Of a stretch of DNA of 6,593 nt, positions 1 to 5,104 are shown one piece after another. Within the stretch, counting starts at the first letter, position 1; the number at the start of each line of letters is the position of its first letter. The DNA comes from Pseudomonadota bacterium. Lineage in GTDB: Bacteria; Pseudomonadota; Gammaproteobacteria; Acidiferrobacterales; Acidiferrobacteraceae. The position numbers were made by a program, and so were the translations under genes. The DNA is taken from assembly GCA_021797365.1 (NCBI GenBank), contig JAJZZU010000150.1, positions 1-6,593 of the forward strand, written 5' to 3'. The notes under the pieces were generated by a model. The model searched no databases. It was not told the origin of the DNA and saw only the letters and a list, made by a program, of their open reading frames with translations.

Positions 1-384
1 TACGAACGTCACAGTGCCTATATCGTGGAGCACGCGGAGTTGGCGGGTTTCGCGCCACGCGAACAGGCGCTGCTCGGCATGTTGATCGCCATGCACCGCG
101 GCAAGTGGACGCAGCCTGCGGTAGTCGGCCTGAAAAGGTCTTTTGGGGACGCTGCGGTCCGTTTAGCGATACTCGCGCGCATCATCGTGGTGCTTTTGCG
201 AATCGAGCAGTCGCTGGCCATCAGCAGCCGGCGCGCGCCCTGGCACCTTAGTGCGCGCGTCGGCGCGCTCGAGATCAGCACTCCTTTGCGCGCCAATCTC
301 ATGCGTGACGCCTTCTGGCGGGAGCTTGGCCCCGAGCTTGCGGACATGCAAAAAGGCGGTATCCGATTTCTCTTGAACGGCTAA
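1..384 (+). CDS. Exopolyphosphatase / pppGpp phosphatase (Ppx/GppA family), C-terminal fragment
   Basis: The reading frame is open from base 1 to a TAA at 382-384 and gives the last 127 residues of a protein whose start lies outside the window. The N-terminal part visible here (YERHSAYIVEHAELAGF, then AMHRGKW) matches the HD-like helical C-terminal domain of Ppx/GppA phosphatases. The conserved His is residue 4 of the fragment and the His-Arg pair is residues 32-33. In this family an N-terminal actin-like (ASKHA) domain hydrolyses terminal phosphates of polyphosphate, or the 5'-gamma phosphate of pppGpp; that domain is not in the window, so Ppx and GppA cannot be separated by sequence. The nearby ppk1 on the opposite strand favours Ppx. 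The two genes are convergent, unlike the E. coli ppk-ppx operon; the Pseudomonas aeruginosa pair is, as I recall, also oppositely oriented. The fragment shows no frameshift or internal stop. Confidence 0.88.
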   Translation, partial: YERHSAYIVEHAELAGFAPREQALLGMLIAMHRGKWTQPAVVGLKRSFGDAAVRLAILARIIVVLLRIEQSLAISSRRAPWHLSARVGALEISTPLRANLMRDAFWRELGPELADMQKGGIRFLLNG

Positions 385-401
385 GGGTTTTGGCAGAAAA
401 T

Positions 402-430
402 AAGGACCTCCTAATGGAATAACCGAGGAG
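402..430 (+). promoter_or_regulatory. Leader with anti-SD-like segment and mini-ORF before the small exported peptide
   Basis: Between the Ppx-family stop (384) and the ATG at 436 the sequence contains AAGGA (402-406), a two-codon ORF ATG GAA TAA (414-422) placed 7 nt after it, and the ribosome binding site GAGGAG (425-430) of the peptide gene. The segment CTCCT (408-412) is complementary to AGGAG (426-430), which would form a 5-bp stem with a 13-nt loop hiding the ribosome binding site. The wider stretch ACCTCCTAA (406-414) resembles the anti-Shine-Dalgarno end of 16S rRNA. These elements are directly visible; a translational control role is inference, and a 5-bp stem could be chance. Confidence 0.25.
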
Positions 431-435
431 TTGTT

Positions 436-648
436 ATGGAAGGGAAGCGCCTCTTGGTGGTCTCCGCACTTGCCGCATTGCCGGTGGCGGCGATGGCCGC
501 GCAGGTCCCGTCGGCGGTCTATAACGGGCTTAATTATGATCGCACGCGTACTCATGCGGGGCCGCCTGTGCGGGTCGCGCGTCCCGGCCGTTATCGCCAT
601 AGCGATGTGCGCAGGCCCGAGCGGTCGACCAATCACAAGCCTCAGTAA
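436..648 (+). CDS. Small exported basic peptide, function unknown (70 aa)
   Basis: I do not recognise this protein. It starts with ATG preceded by GAGGAG (425-430) with 5 nt between, a good ribosome binding site that fixes the start. Residues 1-21 form a convincing Sec signal peptide: charged MEGKR, a hydrophobic stretch LLVVSALAALPVAA, and an AMA/AQ cleavage site after residue 21. The predicted mature part is about 49 residues, rich in Arg, Pro, Tyr and His (for example GPPVRVARPGRYRHSD), hence strongly basic, without cysteines or a membrane segment. It is probably released into the periplasm. It lies 51 bp after the Ppx-family gene on the same strand, so co-transcription is likely, and it converges with ppk1. 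The signal peptide plus ribosome binding site is the main evidence that it is real; the Arg-rich tail could equally reflect GC-rich non-coding sequence, or a longer gene that has decayed. Confidence 0.55.
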   Translation: MEGKRLLVVSALAALPVAAMAAQVPSAVYNGLNYDRTRTHAGPPVRVARPGRYRHSDVRRPERSTNHKPQ

Positions 649-683
649 CGGGTACATAGCGGGATCGATCGGTGGCAGGGTGG

Positions 684-699
684 CCGCCGGTACCGGCGG
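684..699. repeat. 16-bp perfect palindrome in the ppx-ppk1 convergent gap
   Basis: CCGCCGGTACCGGCGG reads the same on both strands. As RNA it could fold into a 6-bp GC stem closed by a GUAC tetraloop on either strand. GGCC is repeated at 682-685 and 702-705 around it. No T-run follows on either side, so it is not a standard Rho-independent terminator. It may be a protein binding site, a REP-like intergenic element or chance in GC-rich DNA; only one copy occurs in the window. Confidence 0.4.
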
Positions 700-844
700 A
701 TGGCCGGGTGGTCGAGAGGCATGGCGGCGAGGCGCCGGAATCGGGTGGCCCGGTCTGCGGCCTCGTCGGTTGGCGCCAGGTTGCGGTGGGCCGTGCTCAT
801 GGTACGAAGAGGCGGTTGTGGGTGGCCTGAAAGCCCGGATACGG

Positions 845-866
845 CCGGATGCCCCCTGGCACCCGG
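845..866 (-). terminator. Hairpin downstream of ppk1, possible terminator or 3'-end stem
   Basis: Read on the minus strand, the segment starting 25 nt after the ppk1 stop has two 9-nt arms, CCGGGUGCC and GGCAUCCGG, which pair fully (one G-U) around an AGGG loop. One more G-C pair (867/844) can be added. A wider 8-bp inverted repeat, ACGGCCGG at 841-848 and CCGGCCGT at 882-889, overlaps the same region and would compete with it. The hairpin is strong, but no U-tract follows (only CUUUC some 10 nt on), so it may act as a weak or Rho-assisted terminator or as an RNA-stabilising 3' stem. Confidence 0.4.
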
Positions 867-891
867 CTGATTCGCGGTACGCCGGCCGTCC

Positions 892-2961
892 TCAGCCTTG
901 CTCGGCGAACTCCGCCAGCAGTTCTGCCTGCACGTCTCGCGCGTTGCCTTTATAGGGGCGAGACCTGCGGTATTGGCCGTCGACCTGCAGGATCCAGGCG
1001 TGAGTATTGTCCTTTAGGTAGCGCTTCAGGTCGCGTACGAGGCGATCGCGCAGCCGTGGCGATTGGATCGGAAAGGCCACCTCGACCCGCCGGAAGAAAT
1101 TACGCTCCATCCAGTCGGCGCTCGCCAGATAGACTTCCGGTTGATTCCCGTTGGCAAAGTAATAGATGCGGCTATGTTCGAGGAACCGGCCTATCACGGA
1201 CCGTACTTGGATATTGTCCGAGACGCCGGCGACGCCGGGTCGCAGACAGCATATGCCGCGCACGATGAGCTGAATGCGGACGCCATCGATGGAGGCGCGA
1301 TATAAAGCCTGAATGATCTCGGGCTCGGTCAGGGCGTTCACCTTCAGCATGATGCGCGCACGGCGGCCGGCCAGCGCGTGCGCTCGCTCGCGGTCGATCA
1401 GGGCCAGCATCTGGGTATGCAAGGTAAACGGACTTTGTATGAGGCGATGCAGCGGCATGATACTGCCAAGGCTCGTAAGTTGCAGGAAGACCTGATTCAC
1501 ATCCTTGCCGATTTCCGGGCGACACGTGAAATAGCCGTAGTCGGTATAGGCCTTGGCGGTGCGTAGATGGTAGTTGCCCGTGCCGAGATGGACATAGCGG
1601 CGCAGGACGCCGGCCTCGCGGCGCACTATGAGCGCCATTTTCGCGTGGGTCTTGAAGCCCACGATGCCATACAAGACGTGGGCTCCGGCCTCCTGGAGCT
1701 TGTTGGCGAGGGCAATATTGGCGGCCTCGTCGAAGCGCGCGCGCAGCTCGATCACAACAGTCACCTCTTTGCCGGCCTGCGCGGCCGCGACCAAGGCATC
1801 CGCGATAAGGGAATCCGGGCCTGATCGATACATGGTTTGCTTGATGGCAAGCACCAGTGGGTCGGCGGCCGCCTGTTGGATGAAGTCGACGACCGGCAGG
1901 AAGGATTCGAACGGGTGATGCACAAGGAGGTCAGCGTGGCGGATGGCGGCAAACAAGTCGGCCCCTGATGCCAGCGTCCGCGGTACTCCGGGAACGAAGC
2001 CCGGATATTTCAGGTCCGAACGCTCGATGCGATCATAGATTTCGCCCAGGCGGTTCAGGTTCACGGGGCCGTTTACGGCATAGAGATCCTCGGCCTCGAG
2101 CTCGAACTGGCGCAGCAGAAACCCGCTGGTGGCGTCCGGGCATTCGCGCGAAACCTCGAGACGTACCGCATCACCGTAGCGGCGCGAGGCGATCTCGCCT
2201 TGCACGGCGCGCAGGATATCATCGATCTCATCGTCGTCGATGAAAAGATCGCTGTTGCGGGTCACCCGGAATTGATAACAGCCGAGCACCGCCATGCCCG
2301 GGAACAGCCGATCCACATAGGCGTGAATCACCGATGACAGGAGCACGAATTCGTGGCTCTGATGATCGGTGCGGGGGAGCGCAATGACGCGCGCGAGCGC
2401 GCGTGGCGCCTGGACTATGGCCATCCCGCCGTGACGGCCAAAGGCATCGCGACCCTCGAGTGAGACGATGAAGTTCAGGCTTTTGTTCAGTATTCGGGGG
2501 AAAGGGTGCGCGGGATCGAGCCCTAGAGGGCTCAGGATCGGCAAAAGCTCCTCCTCGAAATGGCGGCGCAGCCAGGCGTCCTGGGCCTCGGTCCAACTGT
2601 CGCGCTTAATGATATGAATGCGCGCCGCGGCCAGCTCCGGAATCAGGATTTCATTTAGGACCCGGTATTGCTCGGAGACGAGGTCCAGGGTCTCTTCGCG
2701 CACCGCTCGCAGGGTTTCGGTGGCGGTCTTGTCGTCGGGCGCGAGCGCGGTTCCGACGATCTTGGCGCGTTGCTGGAGCCCGGCCACGCGCACCTCGAAG
2801 AACTCGTCGAGATTAGTGCTCGATATGCACAAAAACCGCAGTCGTTCGAGGAGAGGCAGGCGGTCATCCTTGGCCTGTTCCAGGACCCGCCGGTTGAAGG
2901 CAAGTACGCTCAACTCCCTGTTGATGTACAGGGACGGGTTCTTTAAGTCGATGTCGGTCAC
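892..2961 (-). CDS. ppk1: Polyphosphate kinase (PPK1)
   Basis: The 689-residue product matches PPK1 along its whole length (E. coli 688). PPK1 reversibly transfers the gamma phosphate of ATP to inorganic polyphosphate and usually sits at the membrane periphery. The N-terminal domain begins LYINRELSVLAFNRRVLEQA and carries SSTNLDEFFEVRV; N50 corresponds to the ATP-contacting Asn45 of E. coli. The H domain follows, then the two phospholipase-D-like C1 and C2 domains. The phosphorylated catalytic histidine is H439 in FKTHAK (E. coli His435) and the second essential histidine is H458 in YVHLGTGNYH (E. coli His454), with the same 19-residue spacing. No catalytic residue is missing. The start is GTG at 2961: no ATG, GTG or TTG lies in frame between it and the upstream stop at 3070-3072, and homology begins about 10 residues in. 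No clear Shine-Dalgarno precedes it. The gene is convergent with the Ppx-family gene and divergent from the P460 gene. Confidence 0.97.
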   Translation of the reverse strand: MTDIDLKNPSLYINRELSVLAFNRRVLEQAKDDRLPLLERLRFLCISSTNLDEFFEVRVAGLQQRAKIVGTALAPDDKTATETLRAVREETLDLVSEQYRVLNEILIPELAAARIHIIKRDSWTEAQDAWLRRHFEEELLPILSPLGLDPAHPFPRILNKSLNFIVSLEGRDAFGRHGGMAIVQAPRALARVIALPRTDHQSHEFVLLSSVIHAYVDRLFPGMAVLGCYQFRVTRNSDLFIDDDEIDDILRAVQGEIASRRYGDAVRLEVSRECPDATSGFLLRQFELEAEDLYAVNGPVNLNRLGEIYDRIERSDLKYPGFVPGVPRTLASGADLFAAIRHADLLVHHPFESFLPVVDFIQQAAADPLVLAIKQTMYRSGPDSLIADALVAAAQAGKEVTVVIELRARFDEAANIALANKLQEAGAHVLYGIVGFKTHAKMALIVRREAGVLRRYVHLGTGNYHLRTAKAYTDYGYFTCRPEIGKDVNQVFLQLTSLGSIMPLHRLIQSPFTLHTQMLALIDRERAHALAGRRARIMLKVNALTEPEIIQALYRASIDGVRIQLIVRGICCLRPGVAGVSDNIQVRSVIGRFLEHSRIYYFANGNQPEVYLASADWMERNFFRRVEVAFPIQSPRLRDRLVRDLKRYLKDNTHAWILQVDGQYRRSRPYKGNARDVQAELLAEFAEQG

Positions 2962-3294
2962 GGCGCGTGCGCGGTTATGGGCCGCCCGCCCAGGTCGAGA
3001 ATGCTCACGGGTGGTTCCGCTATCTTGGCGACAGAAGGCCGACAGGGTCGGCAGATCAATGCCTGCATATTAGCATGGTTCGTGTCAGGGCCGCGCGCGC
3101 TATGGTCGGGCCCGGGAAAGACCGTGGCCGCAACCTTAAGGATTGCGTCTGTAGGGATTATGCTGGCATAAAGAAGAGTGATGATAAAAGCCCGTAAGAA
3201 AGGCACAAACCGGCGCCGGGAGGGCGTCGCGTCCGTTGACAGGGGTGGGTTGCCGCGTGATGATGGGCGGGGCATAAACCACAGGAGCGTCCCA
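2962..3294. other. Divergent intergenic region between ppk1 and the P460 gene
   Basis: This 333-bp gap holds the start regions of two divergent genes. I see no convincing gene in it; the open frames crossing it lack ribosome binding sites and homology. On the ppk1 side there is an inverted repeat GCCGAC-AGG-GTCGGC (3038-3052), which could be an operator or a small hairpin in the ppk1 5' leader. I could not find a credible sigma70 promoter for ppk1 by eye: CTGACA exists on the minus strand (3083-3088), but no -10 box lies at the right distance. On the P460 side there is a 10-bp palindrome CCGGCGCCGG (3210-3219) followed by the promoter described separately. Confidence 0.6.
3236..3264 (+). promoter_or_regulatory. 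Predicted sigma70-type promoter of the P460 gene
   Basis: A perfect -35 hexamer TTGACA (3236-3241) is followed, after 17 bp, by GATGAT (3259-3264), a 4/6 match to TATAAT. Transcription would start near 3271, giving a leader of about 24 nt that contains the ribosome binding site AGGAG (3283-3287). The palindrome CCGGCGCCGG (3210-3219) would be centred near -56, a usual position for an activator, though nothing shows that it is used. The -10 box is weak, so this is a prediction from spacing and the -35 match only. Confidence 0.45.
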
Positions 3295-3873
3295 ATGTCA
3301 ATATACAATAAGAAAGGGTGGGCGGGTATCGCGTGCGCCGGCCTACTGGTTCCGCTGCTTGCCTCCGCCGCTGACAAGGCCCCCACGCCCGCCGCGCTTT
3401 TCAAGGAAGTCCGTGCACTCGAGAACGGCGGCGGCTTGCTGCCAGGGAGCCATTTGTGGATGCATGGCTCGCGGATGGCCGATTACTACACCATCGACCG
3501 GGCCAACGCGATCGCGGTGAAGGCCGCGGCGCACGGTGTCCGGAATGTGACGCGCTTCCCGGCCGGAAGCCTTTATATCAAGGAAAATTTCGATATCCAT
3601 AAGGTCTTGAAGACGGTAACGGCGATGCTGAAGGTACCGGGTTATGATAGTGCTGATCGCGACTGGGTCATGGCCGCTTACAAGCCCGACGGCCGCGTCA
3701 TCGCCTATGGGCGCGTGGACAGCTGCATCTCGTGTCATGCGATCGCCGCCAAGACGGATTTCACGTTCCCATCCGGAACCAACCTGCCGATAGCGACCGT
3801 GGAGAAGTTCTTCCCGGGCCAGCCGATCTCGCCTGTCTATCGTGCCGCGCTCGCGCGACAGGGGCATCCTTAA
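3295..3873 (+). CDS. Periplasmic cytochrome P460-family c-type haem protein
   Basis: The 192-residue product begins with a Sec signal peptide (residues 1-25, ending LLASA before AD), so it acts in the periplasm. A single haem c motif C144-I-S-C147-H148 lies near the C-terminus. The arrangement before it (GSLYIKEN, TVTAMLKVPGYD, DWVMAAYKPDGR, GRVDSCISCH) and AKTDFTF after it is typical of the cytochrome P460 family. Cytochrome P460 of Nitrosomonas oxidises hydroxylamine and carries a lysine-to-haem cross-link; K96 in YIKEN falls where that lysine appears to lie by recalled, not computed, alignment. Relatives (cytochrome c'-beta and uncharacterised P460-domain proteins) bind NO or have no known role, so a hydroxylamine function should not be assumed. 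ATG 3295 is preferred over an upstream in-frame GTG (3178) because AGGAG stands 7 nt before it and the signal peptide starts there. It has its own predicted promoter and terminator and no obvious partner gene. Confidence 0.85.
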   Translation: MSIYNKKGWAGIACAGLLVPLLASAADKAPTPAALFKEVRALENGGGLLPGSHLWMHGSRMADYYTIDRANAIAVKAAAHGVRNVTRFPAGSLYIKENFDIHKVLKTVTAMLKVPGYDSADRDWVMAAYKPDGRVIAYGRVDSCISCHAIAAKTDFTFPSGTNLPIATVEKFFPGQPISPVYRAALARQGHP

Positions 3874-3900
3874 AGGCGCATACGGCGGATGCGCCTTTAA
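3870..3900 (+). terminator. 12-bp hairpin terminator overlapping the P460 stop codon
   Basis: TTAAAGGCGCAT (3870-3881) and ATGCGCCTTTAA (3889-3900) pair perfectly around a 7-nt loop ACGGCGG. The stop codon TAA (3871-3873) is inside the left arm. The stem has a GC core and an A/T base, giving U-rich sequence at the 3' foot on both strands, but no long T-run follows (next bases TAAGG). It most likely ends the P460 transcript and separates it from prfB-lysS. Confidence 0.7.
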
Positions 3901-3991
3901 TAAGGGGGCCGATAGCAGGGCTGGGCCGGCGTCGCGCCCTCGTTTTTCCGCAGCGGTTCGGGTATTCTGCCGGATTTTTGGAGAGGCCGTG

Positions 3992-5090
3992 GTGGAAGAT
4001 CAGGGGAGTATAGAGCAGGCGCTGCGCGAGCTTCGCGAGCGCACGGCCGCCCTTCGGGGGTATCTTTGACATCGATGCCCGGGAAGAGCGCCTAGCCGAG
4101 GTCGAACGCGAGCTTCTGGACCAGCAGGTATGGGCCGACAAGGTGCGAGCTCAGGAGCTCGGGCGCGAGCGGGCACGGCTGGCCGAGACCGTGGGTGCCA
4201 TTCGTGCGCTTGAGGCGGGCCTTGGCGAGGCCATGGAGCTCTTTGCCATGGCGCGCGCCGAGGGGGATCGGGCCACCGAGGAGGCGATCGCAGGCGATGT
4301 AGCGGGCCTTAGGACGCGTCTCGAGACCCTCGAGTTCCAGCGGATGTTTCCGGGTGAGATGGACCCGGCCAACGCCTTTCTCGATATCCAATCGGGATCG
4401 GGCGGGACCGAGGCCCAGGATTGGGCGGAGATGCTGTTGCGGATGTATCTGCGCTACGGCGAGCGTCGCGGTTTCGCGACCGAGATCGTCGAGGTCTCAG
4501 CCGGCGAGGTGGCCGGGATCAAGAGCGCCACGATCAAGTACGCCGGATCCTACGCCTTTGGGCATCTGCGTACGGAGACCGGAGTCCATAGACTGGTGCG
4601 CAAATCGCCGTTTGACTCCGGCAATCGCCGACACACTTCGTTTGCGTCGGTGTTCGTCTACCCCGAGATCGATGACGATATCGATATCGAGATCAATCCC
4701 GCCGACCTCAGGATCGATACTTACCGGGCGAGTGGTGCCGGCGGCCAGCACGTGAACCGCACCGATTCCGCGGTGCGTATCACCCATGGCCCAAGCGGCA
4801 TTGTGGTGCAATGCCAGACCGACCGCTCACAGCACAAAAACCGGTCGCAGGCCATGAAGATGTTGAAGGCCCGGCTCTACGAACTCGAGATGCAAAAGAA
4901 GCGTGAGGCGCAGGAGCGGCTCGAGGAGAGCAAGTCGGATATTGGCTGGGGCAGCCAGATCCGTTCTTATGTCCTGGACCAGTCGCGCATCAAGGACCTG
5001 CGCACCGGCGTCGAGATCGCGAATACCCAGGCGGTTTTGGACGGTGATCTGGATCGATTCATCGAGGCGAGCTTAAAGAGCGGACTGTGA
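3992..5090 (+). CDS. prfB: Peptide chain release factor 2 (RF2), expressed by programmed +1 frameshift
   Basis: RF2 recognises UGA and UAA stop codons in the ribosomal A site and triggers hydrolysis of peptidyl-tRNA. The gene is two frames: 3992-4066 (25 codons, [12 protein letters not shown]...LRGYL) and 4068-5090, joined at CTT-TGA-C. The product is 365 residues, the same as E. coli. Downstream of the shift come the coiled domain 1, the [14 protein letters not shown] region, the stop-codon reading tripeptide S205-P206-F207, and the catalytic GGQ at 250-252 in [11 protein letters not shown], all at E. coli positions. Residue 246 is Ala, as in most RF2 proteins, not the Thr of E. coli K-12. 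GTG 3992 is chosen because it puts the UGA at codon 26 as in E. coli; GTG 3989 just before it is an alternative, both served by GGAG (3980-3983). A frame-naive call would start at GTG 4143. lysS follows after 14 bp. No clear promoter was found in 3901-3988; TATTCT (3963-3968) lacks a well-placed -35. Confidence 0.97.
4055..4070 (+). promoter_or_regulatory. prfB programmed +1 frameshift site
   Basis: The site reads CGGGGGTATCTTTGAC, identical to the E. coli prfB cassette except that its first base is C instead of A. The internal Shine-Dalgarno-like GGGGG (4056-4060) is three bases before the slippery CTT (4064-4066); the P-site tRNA-Leu slips from CUU to UUU, passing over the UGA at 4067-4069, and translation continues with GAC (4068-4070). 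In E. coli low RF2 prolongs the pause at UGA and raises shifting, so RF2 controls its own synthesis; the same logic is inferred here from the conserved elements. The downstream frame is homologous to RF2 immediately after the site ([13 protein letters not shown]). Confidence 0.96.
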
Positions 5091-5104
5091 AGGGAGGGGT
5101 AGGT

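Noticed and set aside
700..790. tRNA-like stretch (ATGGCCGGGTGGTCGAGAGGC resembles the D-arm of tRNA-Ser/Leu)
   Set aside because: No T-arm consensus (GGTTCGA) or matching acceptor stem is found within the next 60-90 bases; GC-rich coincidence.
431..955. Long open frame overlapping the small peptide gene and the start of the ppk1 3' region
   Set aside because: It lacks a ribosome binding site of its own, is low-complexity Gly/Arg/Trp, and runs antisense into ppk1; the ATG 436 frame has the signal peptide.
3163..3169. CTGGCAT, a 6/7 match to a Pho-box half-site
   Set aside because: No second half-site is found at the 11-bp period on either side, so a PhoB site is not supported.
3178..3294. 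In-frame N-terminal extension of the P460 protein from GTG 3178
   Set aside because: It would bury the signal peptide behind 39 basic residues and has a poor ribosome binding site; ATG 3295 has AGGAG at the right spacing, and the predicted promoter lies downstream of 3178.
2958..3404. 148-residue minus-strand frame upstream of ppk1
   Set aside because: It overlaps the P460 coding region antisense, has no recognisable domain and ends exactly in the ppk1 start region in another frame; probably a composition artefact.
3928..3947. Possible second terminator (GGCG-TCG-CGCC then TTTTT) before prfB
   Set aside because: The stem is only 4 bp and four bases separate it from the T-run; the 3870-3900 hairpin is far stronger.
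4674..4695. Short repetitive GATATCGATATCGA-like stretch inside prfB
   Set aside because: It encodes the conserved acidic DDDIDIEI segment of RF2, so the repetition is explained by the protein.
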